Shown piece after piece: positions 49,916 through 59,300 of a DNA stretch of 64,000 nt. How positions within the stretch are numbered: the stretch's first letter is position 1; each line of letters begins with the position of its first letter. The stretch is from CAVQNQ01 sp963714205 (GTDB lineage Bacteria > Acidobacteriota > Terriglobia > Bryobacterales > Bryobacteraceae), in assembly GCA_963714205.1 (NCBI GenBank), contig CAVQNQ010000002.1:1-64000 (forward strand), given 5' to 3'. The position numbers and the translations under genes are program-made. The notes below the pieces were generated by a model. That model was not told the origin of the DNA, did not search any database, and saw only the letters and a program-made list of their open reading frames with translations.

Positions 49916-52294
49916 TCACTCCCGCACGTAGAACAACGAAGTTACTGGCGCCAGCACCAGGTGAACCGTCGTCACCGGCTGCCCGTTGGCATCGGCGGTC
50001 GTGAATTCGGCCGGCTGCGATTCGCCGGTGTGTGGGTTCCAAATCCGCAACGCCTTCGCGCCTCGCAGCACTACCTTCGTATCCACCGGTTTGTCGGTGG
50101 AATTCGCAAAGAAGTAAATGTCCTGCCCGTCTTTCACCTTGTGAAGATAGGTCAGGGCGCCATCGTAATCCGGGCCTTTCTTCAACAACGGGATGGGCTC
50201 CTGGATATTCACGTCCCGCACCGGCAGTACTCGCCCCAAGGCCCACTGCAGCACCCAGGGCTCCGCCTTGGGCAGAAAGTACGCTTGTCCGCCGGCCGAA
50301 TTGCGCTTATAGAAATAGAAAGTGACCAGCCTGCCGGCCATGGCGCGCTCGAGGTCCGCCGTGGGCGGATCGTTCACCGGCAGACCGAACACGTCGGCCA
50401 CGAATTTCTGAATGTCCTTGTCGCGTCCGAACTCCGCCGACTTACTAGGCAGCTTGCTGGTGGCGATCACCACTCCGCCCTTATCATAGAACTCCTGGAT
50501 TTTCGCGGCTGCCGCCACCGAAAGCGTGTCGCCACCGGGAAGGAACAGAACTCTGAATTCCTCCCGGTTCTCCCGGTTATTGAGAATCAACCGCTGCCCC
50601 TCCACGGTGCATCGCCCGGAAAGGACATCGGGGTGCAAATACGTGTAATCCACCCGCAGTCCGTGGAATAACGCTTCGCCGATATCCTGGTAGTCGATCT
50701 CGGGAGGCGTGATCCCGCCTTCGCGCGGCGCAGCCTCGCCGTTGATTTTCGGCTCCGGATCCAGGGCCGGAACGGGGTGATGCCCGCCGTCGAACTTGTA
50801 GGCGGTTTGCAGCGCGGCGATGGGGTAAAGCACGGCCACGTCCGCCACGTGCCGGCCATGCTGCAGCAGGTAGCTCAGGCGGCCCAGATAGCGATTGAAG
50901 TCCGGCACGTAAGAGCTGTTCCACACCGCGGGCCCGCCGCTGGTCACCTGCAGATTCACTCCCATGGCGTATTGATCCATGGCCACTTTGTAGACGGTCT
51001 TCTCGGTGATCTTGTCATAGGCTGCGTACGTCTCCGCAAACATCACGGGCTTGTCATAGTTGAATGCCGCCGACGAAACAATCTTGTATCCCGGGTTGGA
51101 CCGCCCCAGGAAGTAGATATCGTCCACCGCCGGGACGCCCTGGTGCTCGAACAACTTCATAAGGTCGCCGTTCACGGGGACTGGATTCACGTTCTCTTCC
51201 TGGTCGAAATGGCCGCCGGCCTTGATGCCGTGCGCCTCGCAGAAATCCTCGATCTTCTTCACGAAGTTGGTCGCGAACAGGTGCGCGCGGTACCCGAACA
51301 GCGCGTTGCGCGCCGCCGCGGTGTCGGGGCCAATGTCGTACCAGAGGGCCGGGTAGTATTTCATGGGCGAGAAGCCGTATTGTTTCTCGAAGCCCTGGTT
51401 GAAAGATCCCGTCCACATGCGTCCGTCGACGGGGTGCATGGCCGGTTCGTCCCAGAAAGAGAACTTGATCACCTTCCCGAAAAACTCGCCGATGTGGTCA
51501 AAGTGCTTCTGGTAGGTCAGTGAGATGAACGCGTCCATGGCGGTCGAATCGAGATAATCGACGTATGCCCCTTTCTGCGAGGCCGGCCGGATAGTGGCAT
51601 CCAGATAGAACGCCATGACTTTCCAGTTACCCTTGGGGACCTGCGTCACCAGCGGCCGCCCGGCGCCGCCGCGCGAGCTGATGTCCACCAGATCGAACGT
51701 GTCGCGGTTCATCATCACGGCGCCCACGTACAGATTTCCGGGGACGGCCAATTCCGTCTGGGCCGGGCCGGTCACGTTTCGTTCCACCATCTCCAGGCTC
51801 TTGGCCACATACTGCGGGTATTTCGCATAGAGCTGTCCATCCACCATCCCGGTCGGGTAGGCCCATTCGTCATACAGGATCACCTCCAGGTGGTTCTTCC
51901 GGGCCTCCTCCAGGGCCGCGCGATAGAACTTGAAGTATTCGTCGCTCAGGTAGACCGTGCCTTCGCTACTCGGCTTGCGCCCCGTCGCCCTCAGATAATC
52001 GTCGGGCAGCCCGGTAGTGGGGCCCCCGCTGGGCTCAACGGCGAATCCGCCCATATTTCTTTTCGCCATCGTATCCACGTCGGAGCGGATGCGCTCCTCC
52101 GAAAGATTCGACAGGTTGAATTGCCCATAGCCGTACATCTCATGTCCGCGGTACTCGGCCGGAGGCTCCTTGAATACGGCGGGGTCCACTACTTTGGCCG
52201 CGGGCTCGGGGCTCTGCGGTGTCCCGGCAAACGGGCAGACCAGCAGACATGCCACGAAAACGGCCAGGGTGAGGATTCGAGAATCGAGGTTCAT
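49916..52294 (-). CDS. Secreted glycosyl hydrolase, GH106-like (alpha-L-rhamnosidase type)
   Basis: 792 residues with a signal peptide (about 1-25). The N-terminal catalytic barrel shows DVDTMAKRNMGGFAVEPSGG, LYDEWAYPTGMVDG and SFWDEPAMHPVDGRM, the acidic motifs of the GH106-like glycosyl hydrolases. A central Rossmann/glutamine-amidotransferase-like segment (LFLPGGDTL) and a C-terminal beta domain follow. Rhamnosidase activity is the nearest guess, but the substrate is not established. Strong Shine-Dalgarno GGAGGAATC before the ATG. Likely co-functions with the adjacent GH35-like enzyme in saccharide breakdown. Confidence 0.75.
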   Translation of the reverse strand: MNLDSRILTLAVFVACLLVCPFAGTPQSPEPAAKVVDPAVFKEPPAEYRGHEMYGYGQFNLSNLSEERIRSDVDTMAKRNMGGFAVEPSGGPTTGLPDDYLRATGRKPSSEGTVYLSDEYFKFYRAALEEARKNHLEVILYDEWAYPTGMVDGQLYAKYPQYVAKSLEMVERNVTGPAQTELAVPGNLYVGAVMMNRDTFDLVDISSRGGAGRPLVTQVPKGNWKVMAFYLDATIRPASQKGAYVDYLDSTAMDAFISLTYQKHFDHIGEFFGKVIKFSFWDEPAMHPVDGRMWTGSFNQGFEKQYGFSPMKYYPALWYDIGPDTAAARNALFGYRAHLFATNFVKKIEDFCEAHGIKAGGHFDQEENVNPVPVNGDLMKLFEHQGVPAVDDIYFLGRSNPGYKIVSSAAFNYDKPVMFAETYAAYDKITEKTVYKVAMDQYAMGVNLQVTSGGPAVWNSSYVPDFNRYLGRLSYLLQHGRHVADVAVLYPIAALQTAYKFDGGHHPVPALDPEPKINGEAAPREGGITPPEIDYQDIGEALFHGLRVDYTYLHPDVLSGRCTVEGQRLILNNRENREEFRVLFLPGGDTLSVAAAAKIQEFYDKGGVVIATSKLPSKSAEFGRDKDIQKFVADVFGLPVNDPPTADLERAMAGRLVTFYFYKRNSAGGQAYFLPKAEPWVLQWALGRVLPVRDVNIQEPIPLLKKGPDYDGALTYLHKVKDGQDIYFFANSTDKPVDTKVVLRGAKALRIWNPHTGESQPAEFTTADANGQPVTTVHLVLAPVTSLFYVRE

Positions 52295-52342
52295 TATGAT
52301 TCCTCCAACGCGTGGGCGTTGCGAAAGACAATTGTAAGCCGC

Positions 52343-54256
52343 TCAGCTTCGGCGGAACAATGTCTCCAGGCGCTTCAGCCCGTCCTCTAACTTCTGAGGC
52401 CGTTCGAGCACTCCTCGGAACAGGTCGCCCTTTTCCGCAAATCGCTGGAGCGCGTTGCGGATGTGGAATTGCGCCGGACGCAGGCCGTGTCTGACTTCAT
52501 CCCACGCCAGCGGAGTGGCCACCGGAGCGCCTGGGTAAGCCCGCAAAACGTAGGGGGCGGCGATAGTCTTCGATTTCCCATTCTGGAGATAGTCGAAGTA
52601 GACGCGGTTCTTCCGGCGCCGGGCCACCGAACGCGGCGTGGTGAAGAGGTCCGGCTTGCGTTCAGACACGAGCCGCGCGATCAGCTCGGCGAAGGTGCGG
52701 GTTTCTTCGTAACTGTAAGCCGGTTCGACCGGGATATAGATATGCATGCCGTCGCCGCCGGTGGTTTTCGGGTAGCCCGTCATGCTGATTTCGTCCAAAA
52801 ACTTCTTGACCATCAGGGCCGCGTCCACGATCAAATCGAAAGAGCAATCCTGCGGGTCCAAGTCGATTAACACAAAATCGGGATTATCCAGGTGCGGAGT
52901 GCGGCTCATCCACGGGTTCTGGTCGATGCAGCCCAGGTTTGCCAGGTAGAGCAGGCTGGCGCGGTCCTGAGCGAAGGCATAATTGATGGGCCGGCCGGCG
53001 TGCTCGGATTCGATTTTTTCGGTGCGCAGCCACGGCGGGAAGGCCGCCCGTACGTTCTTCTGGAAGAAGAACTCCTTCTCGATTCCATCGGGATAGCGCT
53101 TGAGCGAAAGCGGGCGGTCCCTCAAATGCGGCAGAATCAGCCCGGCCACCGCGTCGTAATAATTGATGACATCGCGCTTGGTGTAGCCTTCGGCGGGATA
53201 GAAGACCTTATCGAGGTTGGTGAACTTGAGATCGCGGCCCTCGATATGGAGCGTGACTTCTTGGCGGCCTGCGGTTAGCAGCTCGGCGGGCGGGTCCGCC
53301 AGCGGCCCGGCGCTTTCGCGCTCTACATCGGCGGCGGGCTTGTCGTTGCGCAGCCCGAGGAATACCGGCGCGCGCAGGCGGCCATCGGTCGTCCAGTTGG
53401 CGAACTTGACCTGGCAGACCAGCTCGGGCTTCACCCAGGTGATGCCTGAGGCGGGCCGCGGCGGATCGGAAAAGGGGCAGCGCGGCATGACCAGGGGCTG
53501 AAGCCGCGCATACACCGCCGCCAGGGATTTGCCATCGAAGCCGGTTCCCACGTTTCCGGCCCATCGCAGCTTCCCATCGTCGCGGACGCCCAGCACCAGC
53601 GCACCGAAATGCTCGCGCCCTCCCTGCGGAGGGGTGAAGCCGCCGATGACGAATTCCTGCTCGTTGACCAGCTTGATCTTCAGCCACTCGCGGCTGCGCC
53701 GGGATTCGTAGCAACTGGTGGCGTGCTTGGCGACAATGCCCTCGAGGTGGTGCTCCCGGGCCGCGTCCAGCATGGCCTCGCCGGCTCCCGGGAAGGCCTC
53801 CGACACGCGCAGCACATCCGCGGAAGAGACCACCGTTTCGAGCAGGCGCCGCCGCTCGGATAGGTTGACGCCGCGCAGGTCGTAGCCGTCCAGGTACAGC
53901 AGGTCGAAGACGAAATAGACCACCGGCGTGGAGCGTACCAGGTGCGCCACGGCGTTGGGATCGGCATTCGCGATGCGCGGCTGGATGAGGTGAAAGCGCG
54001 AGACGCCCTGCTCGTCAAGCACCGCGATTTCGCCATCGAGCACGGCCTGGCGGGCGGCCACGTAGTGGTGGATGACGGCCAGTTCCGGATATTGGCGCTC
54101 GCAGCGCAGCCCGCTGCGCGATTGCAGCCGCACCTCTTCGTCTTCGATGAAGGCGATGGCGCGCACGCCGTCCCATTTCACTTCGAAGAGCCAGTCATCG
54201 CCTTGCGGGGGCCGGTCCACCAGGGTAGCCATCATGGGTTCGATGGCGGCCGGCAT
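52343..54256 (-). CDS. ligD: LigD, ATP-dependent DNA ligase and polymerase domains
   Basis: 637 residues. The ligase domain (about 1-310) has the nucleotidyl-Lys motif FEVKWDGVRA and the downstream motifs LDGEI, EGIVAKH and EWLKIK. The polymerase/primase domain (about 350-625) has NLDKVFYP, IDLDPQD and the TGGDGMHIYIPV catalytic site. This is the Lig-Pol order of LigD enzymes that have an N-terminal phosphoesterase. That phosphoesterase is encoded by the next ORF upstream in another frame. The reading frame here is open past the ATG to the A9 run, so the natural protein is probably PE-Lig-Pol. Role: end processing and sealing in NHEJ with Ku. Confidence 0.93.
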   Translation of the reverse strand: MPAAIEPMMATLVDRPPQGDDWLFEVKWDGVRAIAFIEDEEVRLQSRSGLRCERQYPELAVIHHYVAARQAVLDGEIAVLDEQGVSRFHLIQPRIANADPNAVAHLVRSTPVVYFVFDLLYLDGYDLRGVNLSERRRLLETVVSSADVLRVSEAFPGAGEAMLDAAREHHLEGIVAKHATSCYESRRSREWLKIKLVNEQEFVIGGFTPPQGGREHFGALVLGVRDDGKLRWAGNVGTGFDGKSLAAVYARLQPLVMPRCPFSDPPRPASGITWVKPELVCQVKFANWTTDGRLRAPVFLGLRNDKPAADVERESAGPLADPPAELLTAGRQEVTLHIEGRDLKFTNLDKVFYPAEGYTKRDVINYYDAVAGLILPHLRDRPLSLKRYPDGIEKEFFFQKNVRAAFPPWLRTEKIESEHAGRPINYAFAQDRASLLYLANLGCIDQNPWMSRTPHLDNPDFVLIDLDPQDCSFDLIVDAALMVKKFLDEISMTGYPKTTGGDGMHIYIPVEPAYSYEETRTFAELIARLVSERKPDLFTTPRSVARRRKNRVYFDYLQNGKSKTIAAPYVLRAYPGAPVATPLAWDEVRHGLRPAQFHIRNALQRFAEKGDLFRGVLERPQKLEDGLKRLETLFRRS

Positions 54257-54276
54257 CTCCGCCTGGCGCGCCCCCT

Positions 54277-54996
54277 TCAGGCCGGCGAGGTCGAGCTTAG
54301 TTTTTTTTTAGCGGGAGCCGCGGGAGCCGCCGCGTTCTGGGAGACGCGCTTCGCTTTGGCCGGACGGTCGCTCTGCCAGGTGCGGTCGGCGGCGCCCGCG
54401 GACTTGCGCTTGGGCTCGCGCGCCGGCAGGTTGCGCGCGATCTCCTCCTGGGTGCGCCCCGAAAGCACGCTGGTGGCCTGGGCCTCGACGTCCCAGCCGG
54501 GGGCGGCATACTGGTCGCGCTTCTTGATGAGCAGCCACGCGTTGCCTTTGCCGCGCCTCTTCATCTGCACCAGGGCGAAATCGCCGTTCAGTTTCTCGCC
54601 ATGGAGCCGGAATTTGAGGTCGCCGCGCGCCAGTTGACCTTCCGGGGGCGTGTCACCCAACAGCTCGAAGGTTCCGCGATCCCACAGCATCACGCTGCCC
54701 GCGCCGTAGTTGCCAGCGGGAATGTTGCCCTCGAAGCCGCCATAATCGAGGGGATGGTCTTCCACATGGGCGGCCAGGTGCTTCACCGAGGGATCGAGCG
54801 TGGGGCCTTTGGGTATGGCCCAGGATTTCAGCACGCCGCCGATTTCCAGGCGAAAATCGTAGTGCAGCCGCGTGGCATCGTGTCTTTGCACACAAAAATA
54901 GCCGCCTTTGGCCGTACTCTTGCTCACTAATTCGCCGGGAGGAGGCTCCGGCGTGGTCTCAAACCGGCGTTTGGCGCGATATTCTTCGAGAGCCAT
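54277..54996 (-). CDS. ligD: LigD 3'-phosphoesterase domain protein
   Basis: 239 residues. The phosphoesterase fold of LigD is complete: YFCVQRHDATRLHYDFRLE with the metal-binding His and Asp, WAIPKGP, VEDHPLDYGGFEG and GSVMLWDRGTFE. It trims 3' ends to a hydroxyl for ligation. A basic linker (about 175-230) ends KKKLSSTSPA after the A9 run; in the alternative frame it joins the ligase domain 20 nt downstream. No strong Shine-Dalgarno is seen before the ATG. Divergent from the Ku gene, with about 120 bp between that must hold both promoters. Confidence 0.92.
   Translation of the reverse strand: MALEEYRAKRRFETTPEPPPGELVSKSTAKGGYFCVQRHDATRLHYDFRLEIGGVLKSWAIPKGPTLDPSVKHLAAHVEDHPLDYGGFEGNIPAGNYGAGSVMLWDRGTFELLGDTPPEGQLARGDLKFRLHGEKLNGDFALVQMKRRGKGNAWLLIKKRDQYAAPGWDVEAQATSVLSGRTQEEIARNLPAREPKRKSAGAADRTWQSDRPAKAKRVSQNAAAPAAPAKKKLSSTSPA
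54301..54309 (-). repeat. A9 homopolymer at the ligD phosphoesterase/ligase junction
   Basis: Nine A on the coding strand. Read as is, the phosphoesterase frame ends 11 codons later. With one extra A, or a -1 slip, it continues as TKLDLAGLKGARQAEMPAA straight into the ligase domain. Such runs are classic sites of transcriptional slippage or -1 frameshifting. Confidence 0.85.
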
Positions 54997-55119
54997 AGGC
55001 TGGGCCTGCTCCGCGGGCGTCGAGCCGCCGGAGAGTCTGACATGGGCCCAGTTTCATCTTAGTAAGGATTGAAGTATCTTGAGAACCAACTCGACCGGTA
55101 GAGTGAGGAGCGGAACAGT
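54997..55119. promoter_or_regulatory. Divergent ligD/ku intergenic region
   Basis: 123 bp between the two NHEJ transcription units. The Ku side carries a GAGGAG Shine-Dalgarno about 11 nt before its ATG. No consensus -35/-10 pair stood out. Confidence 0.35.
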
Positions 55120-55983
55120 ATGGCATCCAGCGTCTGGAAGGGACACCTGACTTTTGGCCTGGTTTCATTTCCCGTGCGGCTCTTCAGCGCCGCGCGCGGC
55201 GAAACCATCAGCTTTAACCTGCTGCACAAAGAAGACAACTCGCGCATCAAGCAGGTGACCTACTGCCAGGCCGAGGACAAACCGGTGCCCCGCAGCGACC
55301 TGGTGAAAGGCTACGAGTACGAAAAGGATCGCTACGTCGTGGTAGATGACGAAGACATCAAGAAGGTGGCCCCCAAGACTGCCAAGGTGATGGAGATCCT
55401 GGAATTCGTCAAGTCCGACCAGGTGGACCCGGTCTACCTGGAAAGTTCCTACTACGTGGCGCCCGACGAAGGCGGCGAGAAGCCCTACGCCTTGCTCTTC
55501 CAGGCCCTGCGCGATTCCCGTTACTATGCGCTGGCCAAGGTGGCGATGCACAACCGCGAGCACATCATCATCCTGCGCCCGGGAGCCAAAGGTATCCTCT
55601 CTCACACCATGTACTACCAGGACGAGATCCGCCAGGTGGACGAGTTCCGCACCGATACCAGCCTGGTGAAAGACAAAGAGCTGGAGATGGCCAAGATGCT
55701 GATCTCATCGCTCGAAGCCGATTTCGAGCCGCAGAAATACCACGACACCTACAGGGAGAACCTCCAGCGGATGATCGCGGACAAGATCGAGGGTAAAAAG
55801 GTGGTGGCCACCCCGGCCCCGCACGTCGCGCCGGTGATCGACATCATGGAAGCGCTCAAAAAGAGTCTGGCGGAGAAGCGCAAACCTGCCCAGGCGGCCA
55901 CTACGGCCGCCGGCCAGCCGGAGCAGGCGCTCGAGCAGCCCGCCGCCCGGAAGCCGCGTGCGCGCAAGAGCAAGGCGGGTTAG
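55120..55983 (+). CDS. ku: Non-homologous end joining protein Ku
   Basis: 287 residues. The bacterial Ku core begins SVWKGHLTFGLVSFPVRLFSA and includes YCQAEDKPVPRSDLVKGYEYEKD and HTMYYQDEIR. A Lys/Ala-rich C-terminal tail follows (KPRARKSKAG), as in Ku proteins that use a basic tail for DNA binding and LigD recruitment. It binds DNA ends as a homodimer and loads LigD. It is divergent from ligD. A small membrane protein gene follows 13 bp later. Confidence 0.97.
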   Translation: MASSVWKGHLTFGLVSFPVRLFSAARGETISFNLLHKEDNSRIKQVTYCQAEDKPVPRSDLVKGYEYEKDRYVVVDDEDIKKVAPKTAKVMEILEFVKSDQVDPVYLESSYYVAPDEGGEKPYALLFQALRDSRYYALAKVAMHNREHIIILRPGAKGILSHTMYYQDEIRQVDEFRTDTSLVKDKELEMAKMLISSLEADFEPQKYHDTYRENLQRMIADKIEGKKVVATPAPHVAPVIDIMEALKKSLAEKRKPAQAATTAAGQPEQALEQPAARKPRARKSKAG

Positions 55984-55996
55984 AAATCTTCAAATC

Positions 55997-56233
55997 ATGA
56001 ATCGTCTGACGCTTTTCGGCTTGTTTGCCGTAACGGCCATGCTGGTCTGCTATGCGCTGGAGCATCGCAGCCGCTGGTTCATTCTGGCGTTTGCCGGCTC
56101 GTGCGTTCTGGCGTCGGCCTACGGCTTTCTGCAAGGCGCCTGGCCGTTCGGCCTGGTGGAAGGCGTCTGGTCGATCGTGGCGCTGCGGCGCTGGTGGCTC
56201 GCCCGATCTTCCCACCCCATGGGGTCCAAATAA
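55997..56233 (+). CDS. Small membrane protein
   Basis: 78 residues with two or three hydrophobic helices: LTLFGLFAVTAMLVCYALE, WFILAFAGSCVLASAYGFLQG, and a third segment around FGLVEGVWSIVALRRWW. The pattern resembles small uncharacterised proteins found next to various genes in Acidobacteriota and Proteobacteria. It starts 13 bp after ku and could be co-transcribed. Function unknown. Confidence 0.6.
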   Translation: MNRLTLFGLFAVTAMLVCYALEHRSRWFILAFAGSCVLASAYGFLQGAWPFGLVEGVWSIVALRRWWLARSSHPMGSK

Positions 56234-56332
56234 GAGTACGAAGCACCACCGGGATCGCGTCGTGATCGATTTGACGGTGGAAACCAATCTGCACCAGTTG
56301 CCGGGGACATTCAGCATGGATGTCAGGGCGGC

Positions 56333-59300
56333 ATGTCACAAGCAGGAGATCCGACTACACAAGGCTCGGACCAACCGGAACAGAAGCTGCTGGCACCTAC
56401 TGACGAACAGGGGCAGCCTCCGCCGAACCAGCGACCGCGGCGGCGCAAAGGGTTCCGTTGGATTGCAGCCGCGGCCCTGGTTATCCTGGCGGTAATTTTC
56501 TTTCATGATCGCGGCAGCGGCGCAAAGGGTCCGGCGGCTGGCGACAATGCCGGGCAAGCTCCGGCAGCGATAACCGTGGCCCAGTCCAGAACAGGCGATA
56601 TGAACGTCTATATTGAGGCGCTGGGAACCGTCACGCCAAGGTACACGGTTACGGTGTACAGCCAGATCACCGGGCGCGTCGTGGCGGTTCACTATCGCGA
56701 AGGCCAGATGGTCCATCAGGGCGATCCGTTGATCGACATCGATCCGCTCCCGTACCAGGCTGCCTTGACGCAGGCGGAGGGAACCCTGGCGCACGACCGA
56801 GGGCTACTGGCGGAAGCGCGCATCGACTTGCAAAGGTATCGGGATGCCTTCGCGAAGAACGCCATTGCCACACAACAGGTCGACGATCAGGAGCAGGTCG
56901 TGGTTCAATACGAGGGCACGGTCAAGGCGGATGAGGGCACGGTGGCTTATGACCAGGCGCAATTGTCCTACTGCCACATCGCGGCGCCCATCAGCGGACG
57001 GGTCGGGCTGCGCCTCGTGGATCCGGGGAACACGGTCTTTGCGGGCAGCAATACCACGCTGGTCGTGATTACGCAGTTGCAGCCGATCACGGTGGTGTTC
57101 AATGTATCCGAGGACGATCTGCCGCAGGTCCAGTCGCAACTCCGCGGCGGCCGCACGCTTCCGGTGGCCGCCTTCGACCGGTCCGACGAGAGGCAGATCG
57201 CGGCCGGGACACTGACCTCTTTGGATAACGAGGTCGACACCATGACCGGAACCGTCAAGTTCCGAGCGGAGTTTCCCAACGCGAACCTCGCGCTCTTCCC
57301 GAACCAGTTCGTGAATGCACGGCTGCTGCTGAAAACGCTGCGCAAGGCGACTCTGGTTCCCTCCGCCGCCGTGCAGCAGAACGGGACCAGCGCTTTTGTG
57401 TACATCGTCAAACCCGATAAGACGGTTGCGGTGCAGCAAATTACCACGCTGAACAGCAATGACCAAGAGACCGCCGTGACCGGTCTGAATCCGGGGACCG
57501 ACGTAGCGACCAGCGGATTCGACCGCCTCGAAAACGGGGTCAAGGTGCTGATTCGCGGCCAGCCGGCGCCGGGTCGCAAAACCACGCAGGGTCCCGGCGG
57601 CGCTTCCTCACCAGGCAGTGCAACTTTATCGAGCCCGTCCCGCCCATTCATTCTGCGTCCGGTGGCCACGGCTTTGCTGATGGCCGCGCTCTTTCTGGCG
57701 GGCGGAGTAGCGTTCTTTCAGCTTCCGGTATCGGCGCTCCCCGAAGTGGATTATCCGACCATACAAGTGCTCACCTTCTACCCGGGCGCCAGCCCGGATG
57801 TGGTGGCATCGGCCGTAACCGCTCCTCTGGAGCGGCAATTCGGCGAAGTTGCGGGCCTGAGCCAGATGACATCCACAAGCGCGGGTGGGGTGTCGGTCAT
57901 CGTGATGCAGTTCCAACTCAGCCTGAACATCGACGTCGCGGAACAGGAGGTTCAGGCGGCCATCAACGCCGCGCAGAGCTATCTGCCGGCGAATCTGCCG
58001 GCCCCGCCGGTCTATAGCAAATCCAATCCGGCCGACGCTCCGGTTCTGACTCTCGCTCTTACCTCCAGGGAGATGGCGCTCTCACAAGTGGAGGACCTGG
58101 CGGACACGCGGCTGGCGCCCAAGATCTCGCAGATCTCCGGAGTGGGCCTGGTGAGCATCTCGGGCGGGCAGAAGCCGGCGGTGCGCATCCAGGCGAACCC
58201 CACCACGCTGGCGTCCTACGGAATCAACCTCGAAGACGTGCGCAACGCGCTGGCGGCCAACAGCCTCAACTCCGCGAAAGGAAACTTCGATGGGCCTTCG
58301 CAGGATTACACGATCAACGCGAACGACCAGTTACTGACCAGCAGCGCCTACAAGTCGGTCGTCGTCGCTTACCGCAACGGCGCTCCGGTGATGCTCACCG
58401 ATGTCGCGCGGGTGGTCGATGGCGTGGAAAACAACAAGCTGGCGGCCTGGGTGAACTACACGCCGGCGGTGCTGCTGAACATCCAGCGGCAGCCCGGAGC
58501 AAACACGATCCAGGTGGTAGACAGCATTCAGCGGCTATTGCCGCAACTCGTGGTCACGCTCCCCAGAGCGGTCCATGTGCAGATCGTCACGGACCGCACA
58601 ACGGCGATTCGCGCCTCCGTGAAGGATGTCGAGTTCGAGCTGCTCCTGACGGTTGGCTTGGTGGTGATGGTGATCTTCCTGTTTCTGCGCAGCCTCTCCG
58701 CCACCGTCATCCCGAGCATCGCCGTGCCGCTCTCGCTGGTCGGCACCTTCGGCGTGATGTATCTGGCGGGCTACAGCCTGAACAACCTGACCATGATGGC
58801 GCTCACGATCTCGACGGGATTCGTGGTGGATGACGCGATCGTGATGATCGAGAACATCTCCCGCTATATCGAAGAGGGCGAAGGGCCGCTCGAAGCGGCT
58901 CTGAAGGGCGCCGAGCAGATCGGCTTCACCATTCTCTCGCTGACGGTCTCGCTGATCGCGGTGCTGATCCCGCTGCTCTTCATGCGCGACGTGGCGGGCC
59001 GACTTTTCCGCGAGTTTGCGGTGACGCTCGCAGTAACGATTATTCTCTCGGCCTTCGTCTCCCTGACCCTCACGCCGATGATGTCGGCGCGGCTGCTCCA
59101 CTACACGCCTCCGGAGAGGCAGGGTCGCTTTTACCGTCAGTCCGAGAGGATCTTCAACAACATTATTGCGTTCTACGGCCGGACCCTGAAGTTTGTATTG
59201 GGCTATCAGACGATCGCGCTGCTGGTCGCGGTCGCGGTGCTGGCGCTCACGGTGCTCCTTTACATTTTCGTTCCCAAGGGCTTTTTCCCCACGCAGGATA

